Counted from the first letter of the stretch, positions 1 through 7,093 are shown. The stretch: DNA of 19,459 nucleotides from JAJZQH01 sp041658465 (GCA_041658465.1 JBBAAC010000022.1:1-19459), one strand, 5' to 3'. Translations and numbers: made by a program. The notes: a model not told the origin generated them from the sequence alone.

Positions 1-1
1 C

Positions 2-838
2 ACCGAGGAGATAGCGCCGTCGGTCAAGGACGTGCTCAAGGACTGGCTGGCCGCAGGTCTCGACCCGAAAAAATCCGTCATCTTCATACAATCCTGGGTG
101 CCGGAGCACTCCGAGCTTCACCTGTTGCTCTCGATGGTGACGCCGCTGGGCTGGCTCGAGCGCGTGCCGTCGTTCAAGGACATGCAGCAGCAGCTTAGCG
201 ACCGCGACCTCAACATGTACGGGTTTCTGGGATATCCGCTCCTGCAGACCGCCGATATTGTGATGTACATGGCAGACTTTGTGCCGGTGGGCGAGGACCA
301 GCTCTCGCATCTTGAGTTCACGCGCGAGCTCGTCAGGCGCTTCCACTTCATTATCGGCCGCGAAATTTTTACAGAGCCGCAGCCCATGCTCACAGAGAGC
401 GCACGCATCCCAGGCATAGACGGTCGCAAGATGAGCAAGAGCTTCGGCAACGCCATATTCATGGCGGACGACGACGAGACGATCCGGCAGAAGATGATGC
501 AGACGGTCACAGACCCTGCGCGAAAGCGCAGGCAGGACCCGGGCAACCCGGATGTGTGTAACATATACGCGTATCATAAACTCTACACGCCGCCGGCAAA
601 GGTAAAGGAGATAGACCCTCTGTGCCGCACCGCCGGCATCGGCTGTGTGGAGTGCAAGAAGATATGCATCGAGAACGCGCTGTCGTTCTGGCGGCCGATT
701 CGTGAGCGCCGCGCGCAATGGGACGGCCGCGAGGGCGAGCTGCTCGAAATCGCATGCGAGGGCTCCGCGCGGGCGCGCGAAGTCGCCGTGAAGACGATGG
801 AGAAGGTGCGCCTCGTCATGGGGTTGATATATGAATGA
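2..838 (+). CDS. trpS: Tryptophanyl-tRNA synthetase, 5'-truncated, probable Fe-S type
   Basis: Class I aminoacyl-tRNA synthetase that charges tRNA-Trp with tryptophan in the cytoplasm. The reading frame is open to the window edge, so the N-terminus with the HIGH motif lies outside; about 278 codons are present. Visible features are the core segment SWVPEHSELH, GYPLLQTADIVMY, the GEDQLSHLEFTRE region and the KMSKS loop (GRKMSKSFGN). The C-terminal part has a cysteine pattern C-x21-C-x6-C-x2-C, close to the C-x22-C-x6-C-x2-C I recall for the [4Fe-4S] TrpRS of Thermotoga maritima. That makes a cluster-binding TrpRS likely; this is inference from the pattern. The stop overlaps the scpA start by 8 bp, so the gene heads or continues a co-transcribed operon with scpA, scpB and rluB. 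Confidence 0.96.
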   Translation, partial: TEEIAPSVKDVLKDWLAAGLDPKKSVIFIQSWVPEHSELHLLLSMVTPLGWLERVPSFKDMQQQLSDRDLNMYGFLGYPLLQTADIVMYMADFVPVGEDQLSHLEFTRELVRRFHFIIGREIFTEPQPMLTESARIPGIDGRKMSKSFGNAIFMADDDETIRQKMMQTVTDPARKRRQDPGNPDVCNIYAYHKLYTPPAKVKEIDPLCRTAGIGCVECKKICIENALSFWRPIRERRAQWDGREGELLEIACEGSARAREVAVKTMEKVRLVMGLIYE

Positions 839-1637
839 GCTGCAAAACGACAACGGCGACTACCGCGTGAATCTTGAGGTCTTCGAGGGGCCGCTGGATC
901 TGCTCTTCCACCTGATCAAAAAGAACGACCTGGACATCTATGACATCCCGATCGCGTTCGTGCTCGAGGAATACATGCGCTACATCGACACGATCCGCGA
1001 GCTGGACATCGACCTCGCCGGCGATTTTCTGCTCATGGCAGCTGAGCTGGCCCACATAAAGTCCGCGATGCTGCTGCCGGATGAGACGGGCGCTCTGGAA
1101 GATGAGGGCCTGGACCCGCGCGCCGATCTGGTGCGGAGGCTCCTCGAGTACCAGCGCTACAAGGATGCGTCGGAGAAGTTCGTGCAGCGCGCAATGCTGG
1201 GCCGCGACGTCTTCGTGCCGCAGGCGCCGGAACGCATCGAGGCGGAAGGCGACGGCCCGATCGAAGGCGATGCGTACGAGCTGGTGGAGGCCTTCTCGCG
1301 CATTCTCAAGCGCATACCCGAGCAGCGCTACCACGACATCGCGGTTGACCGCATCTCGGTAAACGACCGCATCTATCAGATCATGGCGCAGCTGAGGCCC
1401 GGGATAGCAATCACCCTCGAGGACCTCCTTCCGAAGGGACTCGTGCGCTACGACGTTGTGATCACGTTCATTGCGCTGCTGGAGATGTGCAGGTTGCGCA
1501 TGATTCGCGTATATCAGGCGTCGCTGGGCGGGCCCCTGCACGTGCAGGGTATAATGGAAGAGGTGAAGGAAGAGGACGTCGTGCACCTCGTCGAAAACGA
1601 GGCCACTGGCTTTGACGCGCCGGACAAGGAGGCGTGA
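831..1637 (+). CDS. scpA: Segregation and condensation protein A
   Basis: Kleisin subunit of the SMC-ScpAB condensin, which compacts and segregates the chromosome. The protein is 268 aa, the usual size. The N-terminal segment VNLEVFEGPLDLLFHLIKK, followed by LDIYDIPIAFVLEEYM, is the characteristic SMC-neck-binding part. LAGDFLLMAAELAHIKS follows, and the C-terminal winged helix ends in VITFIALLEMCRLRMIRVYQ, which contacts the SMC cap. The middle is acidic and charged, as in the family. It starts inside the trpS 3' end (8-bp overlap), and its TGA overlaps the scpB ATG by one base, so translation of the three genes is probably coupled. No smc gene is in the window. Confidence 0.96.
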   Translation: MNELQNDNGDYRVNLEVFEGPLDLLFHLIKKNDLDIYDIPIAFVLEEYMRYIDTIRELDIDLAGDFLLMAAELAHIKSAMLLPDETGALEDEGLDPRADLVRRLLEYQRYKDASEKFVQRAMLGRDVFVPQAPERIEAEGDGPIEGDAYELVEAFSRILKRIPEQRYHDIAVDRISVNDRIYQIMAQLRPGIAITLEDLLPKGLVRYDVVITFIALLEMCRLRMIRVYQASLGGPLHVQGIMEEVKEEDVVHLVENEATGFDAPDKEA

Positions 1638-2608
1638 TGGAACGCGCAGAACTGAGGGCAATATTGGAGTCGATGATCTTCGTGGCCGAGGAGCCGCTCA
1701 CGGAGAATGTTATGCTGATGGCGCTCGCAGACGCCGGCGTAGGGCGCGAAGAGATCCGGGAGTGCCTTGAGGAGATCGAGAGCGATCTGAACGCCACGCC
1801 CGCCAGGGGGATAGGCCTGGTGAACGTCGCTGGCGGATATCAGTTCCGCACAAAGCCTTCGTGCGCGGAGTGGCTGCGCAGGATCAATCTGCCAAAGCCC
1901 ATGCGGCTCTCGGCGCCGGCCCTCGAGTCGCTGGCCATAGTCGCGTACCGCCAGCCGATCATGCGCAGCGAGATCGAAAAAATACGCGGTGTGGACTCGG
2001 GCGGCGTGCTCAAGACGCTCCTCGAGCGCAGGCTCTTGCGGATCGTCGGCCGCAGCCAGGAGCCGGGCCAGCCGCTGCTCTATGGCACGACGAAGGAGTT
2101 CCTTGAGGTCTTCAGCTTAAACGCGCTCAACGAACTTCCCACGCTCAAGGATCTGGACGAGCTCATGCGCGAGCGCCGCGCTGCTCAGACGCAGGCGCAG
2201 GCCGGTACGCAGGACAGCACTGCCCTGCACGCGCAGGGCGACGACGAGGACCCCACTGAGGCAATAGAGGGCGACGACGAGGAAGAGACCGAGATCATAC
2301 GCCGCAGGTCGCTCGACGAGGACGAGGAGGAAGAGGACAAGGACATGGAGGCGCTTACCGACCTCGAGGGCCGACTCAAGGACGTCAGGCGCCTGGAACG
2401 CGCCATATTCCCCAAACCCCTGAATGAGGGCGGAGAAGGGGGCGAGGGCGTTGTGGAGGGGGAACAAGGTGAGCAACTCCAAAGTGCATCCGCGAATGAA
2501 GGCGGATCGGTCGGGGAGGCAGGGGCCTCGGAAGGAGAGGATCCCTCTGCCGTCCATGGCGATCCCGCAGAAGATCCGGCTTCAGCGGATGATCGCCCTT
2601 TCGACTGA
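1637..2608 (+). CDS. scpB: Segregation and condensation protein B with long acidic C-terminal tail
   Basis: Dimeric winged-helix partner of ScpA in the SMC condensin complex. Residues 1 to about 185 are the normal ScpB fold: RAILESMIFVAEEPL at the start, LPKPMRLSAPALESLAIVAY followed by RQPIMRSEIEKIRGVDSGG in the second winged helix, then LYGTTKEFLEVFSLNALNELP. About 140 residues follow that are acidic and low-complexity (runs of D/E, later GGEGGEG and SASANEGG), giving 323 aa against roughly 180-200 for a minimal ScpB. ATG 1637 is preferred over GTG 1634 because the AAGGAGG at 1626-1632 is then 4 nt away rather than 1 nt. The tail region overlaps the start of the next gene in another frame, so part of it may be shaped by that overlap. 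Confidence 0.94.
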   Translation: MERAELRAILESMIFVAEEPLTENVMLMALADAGVGREEIRECLEEIESDLNATPARGIGLVNVAGGYQFRTKPSCAEWLRRINLPKPMRLSAPALESLAIVAYRQPIMRSEIEKIRGVDSGGVLKTLLERRLLRIVGRSQEPGQPLLYGTTKEFLEVFSLNALNELPTLKDLDELMRERRAAQTQAQAGTQDSTALHAQGDDEDPTEAIEGDDEEETEIIRRRSLDEDEEEEDKDMEALTDLEGRLKDVRRLERAIFPKPLNEGGEGGEGVVEGEQGEQLQSASANEGGSVGEAGASEGEDPSAVHGDPAEDPASADDRPFD

Positions 2609-3296
2609 GCTGTCGCGCCGAGCTGCCGAGGAAGCGATCGCCAGGGGTGAGGTAACGGTCAACGGCGAGGTTGCGTCCGAGCTTGGCACCAAGGTGGACC
2701 CTTTTAATGACAGGGTCTGCTTGAACAATAAGCCGATCAGAATCTCCTCCCAGCGAAGATACATCGCATTCTTCAAACCTCGCGGCGAGCTTGTCACAAA
2801 ATCAGATCCACAAGGGCGCAAGACCATCTGGGAGCATTTCGAGGAATTGAAGGGCTCACTCAACTCGGTGGGCAGGCTCGATTTTGACTCGGAAGGACTG
2901 CTCTTCCTGACTGATGACGGCGATTTTCTGAACCGGCTCACCCACCCGCGCCACGAGATCTGGAAGACCTACCACGTTCGGGTGAAGGGCGAGCCGCCGG
3001 CAGATGCCTTGGCCAGGCTCAAGGACGGGGTGAAGCTCTCGGACGGCAAGACCCTGCCTTCGCGCGTGCGGCGCATAGACAAGGGCGGACCCAACGCGCT
3101 CCTGGAGATATCGATCCGCGAGGGGCGCAACCGCCAGGTGCGCAGGATGTGCGACGCGATCGGCAGCCCGGTTATCAGGTTGAGGCGCGTTTCCATCGGG
3201 CCTGTGAAGTTAGGCCAGCTCAAACCGGGTGCGTGGAGATTTCTTAGGGGCGAAGAAGTGCAGCAATTGATCAGGGAGAGCTCTCACTCTAGATAG
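2556..3296 (+). CDS. rluB: RluB/RsuA-family rRNA pseudouridine synthase
   Basis: Converts a specific uridine in rRNA to pseudouridine. An N-terminal S4 RNA-binding domain (IRLQRMIALSTELSRRAAEE, then EVTVNGEVA) is followed by the RsuA/RluB/RluE/RluF catalytic domain, with the catalytic Asp in GRLDFDSEGLLFLTDDG and the terminal motif ISIREGRNRQVRRMCDAIG. The start is uncertain. ATG 2556, just before the S4 domain, is the shortest plausible choice and already overlaps scpB by 53 bp. An upstream GTG at 2469 has a better-spaced G-rich ribosome site and would add a basic 29-residue extension typical of some RluB tails; ATGs at 2424 and 2499 are also in frame. The 3' end overlaps the convergent murB by 13 bp. 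RluB is the likely subfamily because of the scpB linkage. Confidence 0.92.
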   Translation: MAIPQKIRLQRMIALSTELSRRAAEEAIARGEVTVNGEVASELGTKVDPFNDRVCLNNKPIRISSQRRYIAFFKPRGELVTKSDPQGRKTIWEHFEELKGSLNSVGRLDFDSEGLLFLTDDGDFLNRLTHPRHEIWKTYHVRVKGEPPADALARLKDGVKLSDGKTLPSRVRRIDKGGPNALLEISIREGRNRQVRRMCDAIGSPVIRLRRVSIGPVKLGQLKPGAWRFLRGEEVQQLIRESSHSR

Positions 3297-4174
3297 ATGA
3301 CTTCCGGCATCAGCCTTAAGCCAAAACGCTCTTCGACTCGATTTGCCATCTCGGATGCCAGATTCCGGACGTCCTTGGCCGTGGCGTTTCCGTCGGTCAC
3401 GATGATGTTCGCATGCGAATGCCACAGGTGCGCCCCGCCGACGCGCATATCCTTGCAGCCCGCCTCCTCGAGGAGCTGGCCTGCCGGCATGCGCCTGCCG
3501 TTATCCGAAGGCGGGTTCTTGAAGTAGCTGCCCGCAGTGGGGACGCGCGACGGGTCCGGGTGCTTGTGGCATCGATCGGCGAGGCGTTCTTCGATAGCTT
3601 GCCTGATTTCGGAGGGATCCGCATGTTCTGCAAAGAACGTCGCCTCAAGCACCACCTCGTTGTTGACCCTGAGCGTGCTCGATCGATACGCGAACATCAG
3701 CTCCTCAGGGACGGCGTGCCGCATGCCGCCCATGCGATCGAGGAGCACTACGGAGACGAGTCGCTCGCTGATCGCGGTGCCGTAGGCGCCCGCGTTGCCG
3801 CAGATAGCCCCTCCAACCGTACCGGGAATGCCGACGAGGTTTTCCAGCCCGGAGAGCCCGTTGATGGCCATGAAATCCACAAGCGAGTGCAGCGCCGCGC
3901 CTCCGGATACGGTTACGCTCCCGTCGCAGTTGAGACGAGGGGGCCGCTCATCTCTGAACACGATGACAGCGCCGTCAAATCCGTTATCCGACACAAGCAG
4001 GTTTGAGCCATGACCGATGACGTGCCAGGGGAGGCCCTGTCCCTCAGCCTTCCACGCGGCCTCGGTCACTTCGTCCGAAGATCTTGCGATGGTGAATGCG
4101 GTTGCAGGACCACCTATGCGAAAAGTCGTGTATGTGGAGAGTTGAACGCCGCGCTCAAAACGAGGCAGGGTCAT
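3284..4174 (-). CDS. murB: UDP-N-acetylenolpyruvoylglucosamine reductase
   Basis: Flavoenzyme that reduces UDP-GlcNAc-enolpyruvate to UDP-MurNAc with NADPH, the second committed step of peptidoglycan synthesis. At 296 aa it has the type II MurB pattern: TYTTFRIGGPA near residue 15, FAD-binding GHGSNLLVSD (54-63), LENLVGIPGTVGGAICGNAG (110-129), FAYRSS (161-166), the proton-donor serine in AGSYFKNPP (Ser216), and the closing HANIIVTDGNATAKDV and PEVIYLE. ATG 4174 is chosen although the frame is open to 4252: it leaves the usual 16-residue lead before TTFRIGG, and a TTGAAA-N18-TATGGA promoter lies only 6 nt upstream, implying a leaderless start. No Shine-Dalgarno is present for any of the candidate starts. 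It is not in an mur cluster here. Confidence 0.95.
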   Translation of the reverse strand: MTLPRFERGVQLSTYTTFRIGGPATAFTIARSSDEVTEAAWKAEGQGLPWHVIGHGSNLLVSDNGFDGAVIVFRDERPPRLNCDGSVTVSGGAALHSLVDFMAINGLSGLENLVGIPGTVGGAICGNAGAYGTAISERLVSVVLLDRMGGMRHAVPEELMFAYRSSTLRVNNEVVLEATFFAEHADPSEIRQAIEERLADRCHKHPDPSRVPTAGSYFKNPPSDNGRRMPAGQLLEEAGCKDMRVGGAHLWHSHANIIVTDGNATAKDVRNLASEMANRVEERFGLRLMPEVIYLE

Positions 4175-4180
4175 GCACAA

Positions 4181-4210
4181 TCCATATTTCATCCGGCGCA
4201 TAATTTTCAA
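4181..4210 (-). promoter_or_regulatory. Predicted leaderless promoter of murB
   Basis: On the minus strand, TTGAAA (plus coordinates 4205-4210), an 18-nt spacer and TATGGA (4181-4186) lie 6 nt before the ATG at 4174. The expected transcription start would coincide with the start codon. The -35 matches 5/6 of the sigma70 consensus; the -10 is weaker. Confidence 0.45.
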
Positions 4211-4352
4211 CATAAATATGGTTTGTTGCACGATTTTTCTTTGAGAATGCATTCAATGTTGTTCGAAGCTCTCGGATGAATAAGGTCTTGTTTCTGGTAA
4301 TGCTTTACTTTAAGTTTATCGAACGGTTTGCTTGAACATGAATAGATTTGCC

Positions 4353-4381
4353 TTTTCAGTAAGTTAAAAACGTTTTATAGA
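4353..4381 (+). promoter_or_regulatory. Predicted leaderless promoter of the M48 protease gene
   Basis: TTTTCA (4353-4358), a 17-nt spacer and TATAGA (4376-4381) are followed by 6 nt and ATG 4388. There is no Shine-Dalgarno, so the mRNA is predicted to begin at or next to the start codon. The surrounding 4175-4387 divergent region is AT-rich and shows no other element I can support. Confidence 0.45.
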
Positions 4382-4387
4382 AAGACC

Positions 4388-5308
4388 ATGATGCTCGCCT
4401 GGCGCGATCCATTGATGGAAAACCTTCAAAAAGAATGGATGAGGAGGGTCATCTTTCTCATCGCATTGGTACTGCTCGTTGTGTTTCATGGGTGCGCCAA
4501 GGACTTTGTTACCGGCAAGTCGACCCTCAATTACTACAATATCAATGATGAGCCCAAGATCGGCACGCAGGTGCTGACGGCGCAGGAAGCTTCGATAAAG
4601 GCAAAGGGCAAGAAGCTGGACGAGGCCGCCGACCCCGTGGAGTACGCGAGGCTCAAGCGGATCGTGGCCCGCTTGGCCGCGGTATCGCACTATCCCAACT
4701 TTCCGTACGAGGTTCATCTGGCCGATGTTGACGTGGTCAATGCCTGGTGTGCCCCTGGCGGCAAGGTGATGGTATACACGGGGCTGTGGGATCCGAAGAA
4801 GGGTCTGGTGGAGAAGGGTAACGACGATCAGCTTGCCGCGGTGCTTGCGCACGAGATCGCGCATGCCACGGCAAGGCACGTCACCGAATCGATCAGCAAC
4901 GCCATGACGATCTCGATGGTAGGCGCAGCTGTGCAGACGGCAATCGCGGCCGGGGGCTCCTCGCAGGGAGCGGATGTATTCGGCCAGGTCTTTGGCAGCG
5001 GTATGGACCTCTATATACCGAGCTATTCACGCAAAAACGAGCTGGAGGCGGACCGAATCGGGCTTTTTTATATGGCAAAGGCGGGGTATGACCCGCGGGC
5101 GGCGGTTGAGCTGTGGAAAAAGGCCGCCACCATGAAGAAGGATCGAACGAGCATATTTACTTCTCACCCTTCGAACGGCATGCGCGCGCGAGAGCTGGAA
5201 AAGCTCTTGCCGGAGGCCATGGCGATGTACGAGCAGGCAAAGGCAGCAGGCAATATGCCGGAGAAGTCAGCAGCGGAACCCAAGCCGGGAAAGAAGCGCA
5301 CCAATTAA
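4388..5308 (+). CDS. M48-family zinc metalloprotease, probable lipoprotein
   Basis: Peptidase of the M48 family (BepA/LoiP/Oma1-like), expected to act in the periplasm on envelope proteins. A hydrophobic segment at about 19-35 (VIFLIALVLLVVFHG) ends at Cys36, which fits a lipoprotein signal, although His at -2 of the lipobox is atypical. The zinc motif HEIAH is at 155-159, and the third ligand comes from ELEAD at 218-222. The conserved late segment TSHPSNGMRARELEK follows, and the C-terminus is a charged tail rich in E, P and K. Several in-frame ATGs exist (4388, 4391, 4415, 4439). 4388 is preferred because a TATAGA box ends 6 nt before it and the others lack ribosome sites. The gene is divergent from murB and monocistronic by appearance. 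Confidence 0.9.
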   Translation: MMLAWRDPLMENLQKEWMRRVIFLIALVLLVVFHGCAKDFVTGKSTLNYYNINDEPKIGTQVLTAQEASIKAKGKKLDEAADPVEYARLKRIVARLAAVSHYPNFPYEVHLADVDVVNAWCAPGGKVMVYTGLWDPKKGLVEKGNDDQLAAVLAHEIAHATARHVTESISNAMTISMVGAAVQTAIAAGGSSQGADVFGQVFGSGMDLYIPSYSRKNELEADRIGLFYMAKAGYDPRAAVELWKKAATMKKDRTSIFTSHPSNGMRARELEKLLPEAMAMYEQAKAAGNMPEKSAAEPKPGKKRTN

Positions 5309-5488
5309 ACCCCTTGGTCGCGGCGCGGTTTTGGAGAGGGGCTTTCTGGCGACCACTACATTATGGGCAATGTCGAAGTAGGAGCGGGAGCCCCTGACCT
5401 TGAGGGAAGGGGGACCCTGCTCCTCAAAGTCCCCTAGGTACTCGCTGGGCACGAATCGCTGCCGGTCAGGTCTTAGTGTGGCGCGCAC
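5267..5488 (-). CDS. Small hypothetical ORF, doubtful
   Basis: A 73-codon frame starts at GTG 5488, preceded by a good ribosome site (AGGAGGG, about 4 nt away) and lying 33 bp downstream of the 54-aa ORF on the same strand. Its last 42 bp overlap the 3' end of the M48 gene on the other strand. The product contains PSEYLGDFEEQG and VRGSRSYFDIAHNVV and ends in a basic RPRGLIGALLSRLGF segment; I do not recognise a family. It may instead be a relic or a non-coding spacer that happens to be open. If it is not a gene, 5309-5521 holds nothing else I can identify. Confidence 0.3.
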   Translation of the reverse strand: MRATLRPDRQRFVPSEYLGDFEEQGPPSLKVRGSRSYFDIAHNVVVARKPLSKTAPRPRGLIGALLSRLGFRC

Positions 5489-5521
5489 CCGTCCCTCCTG
5501 GGAGCAATTCTAATATCGGTG

Positions 5522-5686
5522 TCAGGCTGCCTTCTCGCGCAGCCGCTCGATCAGCAAACGCAGCGCTTCGTATGCCCTGGGATCGCGGCTTTCGAGGCAA
5601 TGCATGATGAGCGAGGCCATCCAGGGGCAACGCTTTCTGAGCGCTGCGATCCTTCGATTCACTTCCTTGCTTTGAGAGAGCTTCAT
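5522..5686 (-). CDS. 54-aa hypothetical protein divergent from the RHH gene
   Basis: Small helical, basic protein of unknown function beginning MKLSQSKEVNRRIAALRKRC, with a Leu/Arg-rich end (YEALRLLIERLREKAA). The frame is open to 5761, but the start at ATG 5686 is chosen because GAGAGGAGGG sits about 7 nt upstream. The longer version would be encoded through the AT-rich palindromic promoter region. A minus-strand promoter TTGACA-N17-TAGATT (plus coordinates 5718-5746) precedes it. The divergent arrangement with a DNA-binding-type protein and shared palindromes resembles a small self-regulated module such as a toxin-antitoxin pair, but neither partner is a recognised toxin, so this is speculation. 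Confidence 0.55.
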   Translation of the reverse strand: MKLSQSKEVNRRIAALRKRCPWMASLIMHCLESRDPRAYEALRLLIERLREKAA

Positions 5687-5717
5687 TCCCGTGCCCTCCT
5701 CTCCCCATCTGATAGGA

Positions 5718-5746
5718 AATCTAATATATTTTAAAATATATGTCAA
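5718..5746 (-). promoter_or_regulatory. Predicted promoter of the 54-aa gene
   Basis: On the minus strand, TTGACA (plus 5741-5746; consensus 6/6), a 17-nt spacer and TAGATT (5718-5723; 4/6). The -35 box is one arm of the inverted repeat at 5741-5760, and the spacer contains the 18-bp palindrome, so a protein bound to either would block RNA polymerase. Confidence 0.5.
5724..5741. repeat. Perfect 18-bp AT palindrome in divergent promoter region
   Basis: ATATATTTTAAAATATAT reads the same on both strands. It lies between the two divergent genes, in the spacer of the minus-strand promoter, and abuts a second inverted repeat. It is a candidate operator or a DNA-bending/melting site; AT-rich palindromes also arise by chance more easily than mixed sequence ones. 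Confidence 0.6.
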
Positions 5747-5760
5747 ATATTGATTTGACA
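5741..5760. promoter_or_regulatory. Inverted repeat operator candidate TGTCAAAT-N4-ATTTGACA
   Basis: A perfect 8-bp dyad with a 4-bp centre (ATTG). Each arm contains a TTGACA on one strand. The left arm is the -35 box of the minus-strand promoter. The plus-strand -35 candidate TTGATT (5750-5755) overlaps the centre and right arm. The size and symmetry suit a dimeric ribbon-helix-helix repressor, and the adjacent gene encodes such a protein, so autoregulation is a reasonable inference. Confidence 0.6.
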
Positions 5761-5779
5761 CCCAAATAGATGCTATGAT
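5750..5779 (+). promoter_or_regulatory. Predicted promoter of the RHH-like gene
   Basis: TTGATT (5750-5755), an 18-nt spacer and TATGAT (5774-5779; 5/6). The alternative -35, TTGACA at 5755-5760, would leave a spacer of only 13 nt. The -35 overlaps the inverted repeat at 5741-5760. Confidence 0.45.
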
Positions 5780-5803
5780 ATCCGATGAGAGGAAGGAGAG
5801 GAG

Positions 5804-5995
5804 ATGCCCCCGCTCATCGAAAAGAAACCAAAGCTTGATTCACGGGCGCGAAAACAGAGCTTTGCCTTTTATCTGTCGCGCGGGCTGGTGGATGATGTCG
5901 GCAGGGTGGCCAAGGAAACGGGGCGCTCCAAGAGCGAGGTGCTGGAGATCCTGGCCAAGGCAGGCTTGGAGATTCACGACAAGGGCAAGGCGTAG
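5804..5995 (+). CDS. Small ribbon-helix-helix-like DNA-binding protein
   Basis: 63-aa protein with an Arg/Lys-rich N-terminus, a short beta-like stretch (QSFAFYLSRGLVDDV, about residues 19-33) and two predicted helices (VDDVGRVAKETG and SKSEVLEILAKAGLEIH). This order, including the G-x-S-x-S/E-hinge 'GRSKSEVLE', is typical of CopG/Arc-type ribbon-helix-helix proteins that bind palindromic operators as dimers. The start is firm: AAGGAGAGGAG directly precedes ATG 5804. The two palindromes upstream are obvious candidate targets. It converges with the HD-GYP gene with only 8 bp between the ends. The fold call is by pattern only; no named family was identified. Confidence 0.7.
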   Translation: MPPLIEKKPKLDSRARKQSFAFYLSRGLVDDVGRVAKETGRSKSEVLEILAKAGLEIHDKGKA

Positions 5996-6003
5996 CAGGG
6001 CTG

Positions 6004-7002
6004 TCAGATCGATTCTGAAGCGTTGGGGTTCTTTTCGATGAAGTCGAGGAATTTGTCCATGACCGCGGGGTCCCAGTAACCTTTAACAGTCTCTTCCCCT
6101 AGAGTTCGCAGGGTTTCTTCCAGAGAGAATGCGCGTTTGTACGGCCGCTGAGTGCTCATCGCGTCGAATGCATCCATGACCTGAAAGACGCGTGCCAGGT
6201 ACGGGATCGAATCTGCCATCAGCCCGTCAGGGTATCCCATGCCGTTCCACTTCTCGTGATGGTGCCTGATGATAGGGCAGACTTCAGAGAGGGATTTGAG
6301 TGGATGACAGATCTCCTCGCCGACTATGGGGTGGGTGCGCATGATCTCCCATTCGTCATCAGTGAGCTTTCCCGGCTTCAGGAGTATCGAATCGGGAATG
6401 CCGATCTTGCCCACGTCGTGCAGGATGCTGGCGCGCTCGAGCGTGCGGATATCCTTCTCCTCCAGACCCAGATAAGTGCCGAACGCGCGGCTTAAGCGGA
6501 TCAGCCGGTCGCAGTGATCGCCGGTAGTAGTGTCCTTGGCCTCCACGGCGCGCGCCAGAGACAGCACCACGGCCTCGGCATGGTCCAGATCGTCGTTCAA
6601 GCGCTTTACCTGGCCAAGGGCGTGTACGCGGGCGATGAGTTCGAGCCTGTCTATGGGCTTGCTTATGAAGTCATCGCACCCGGCCTGTATGCCTTTGATC
6701 CTGTCTTCGCGCTCCTGGAGGGCCGTCACGATGATGACCGGCACGAGCCTCGTGGTCTGACTGCCCTTGAGCTTTTTGCAGACCTCAAAGCCGTTCATCC
6801 CGGGCATCATCACGTCGAGCAGTATCACGTCCGGAAGTTCATTCCAGACCGCGTCGAGTGCCTCCTGGCCTGATGTGGCCTTCTTGACGACGCAGCCATG
6901 CGCTGTGAGCATCTTTTCGATAACCAGCAGGATCGTGGGATCGTCCTCTACGGCCAGCACCGTGAGCGGCTTGTCGAACTTGGGCAGATTGAGTTCTTCC
7001 AT
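6004..7002 (-). CDS. Response regulator with HD-GYP phosphodiesterase domain
   Basis: RpfG-type regulator that, when phosphorylated, is expected to hydrolyse cyclic di-GMP in the cytoplasm. The receiver domain spans about 12-125 with acidic pocket ED at 19-20, phosphoacceptor Asp63 (LLDVMMPGMNG), Thr93 and Lys115 (SKP). The HD-GYP domain spans about 140-325: GDHCDRLIRLS, HDVGKIGIPD (His195-Asp196), HPIVGEE, HHHEKWNGMGYPDGL (GYP at 256-258) and RPYKRAF. All hallmark residues are present, so it should be active. No histidine kinase or GGDEF cyclase is in the window. It is transcribed from a strong leaderless promoter (TTGACC-N17-TAGAAT, 8 nt before ATG) and is divergent from the PP-loop gene. 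The closely following J-PilZ gene suggests a local c-di-GMP theme. Confidence 0.95.
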   Translation of the reverse strand: MEELNLPKFDKPLTVLAVEDDPTILLVIEKMLTAHGCVVKKATSGQEALDAVWNELPDVILLDVMMPGMNGFEVCKKLKGSQTTRLVPVIIVTALQEREDRIKGIQAGCDDFISKPIDRLELIARVHALGQVKRLNDDLDHAEAVVLSLARAVEAKDTTTGDHCDRLIRLSRAFGTYLGLEEKDIRTLERASILHDVGKIGIPDSILLKPGKLTDDEWEIMRTHPIVGEEICHPLKSLSEVCPIIRHHHEKWNGMGYPDGLMADSIPYLARVFQVMDAFDAMSTQRPYKRAFSLEETLRTLGEETVKGYWDPAVMDKFLDFIEKNPNASESI

Positions 7003-7010
7003 AGATTATT

Positions 7011-7039
7011 ATTCTAAATGAGATGGGCCTTGCGGTCAA
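7011..7039 (-). promoter_or_regulatory. Predicted leaderless promoter of the HD-GYP gene
   Basis: Minus strand: TTGACC (plus 7034-7039; 5/6), a 17-nt spacer and TAGAAT (7011-7016; 5/6), then 8 nt to ATG 7002. There is no Shine-Dalgarno in between. It is one of the best sigma70 matches in the window. Confidence 0.6.
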
Positions 7040-7093
7040 TCTTTTGACAATATTGTTGAAAAGGCCGCTGCGCCATAATAGGTTCTCAACATT

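Noticed and set aside
816..1661. Minus-strand open frame (281 codons) opposite scpA
   Set aside because: It mirrors scpA almost exactly, with composition typical of an antisense shadow (His/Val/Leu/Arg-rich); scpA is certain.
5310..5341. Hairpin CCCCT...AGGGG as terminator of the M48 gene
   Set aside because: Only five base pairs with a 22-nt loop and a poor T-run; not enough to call.
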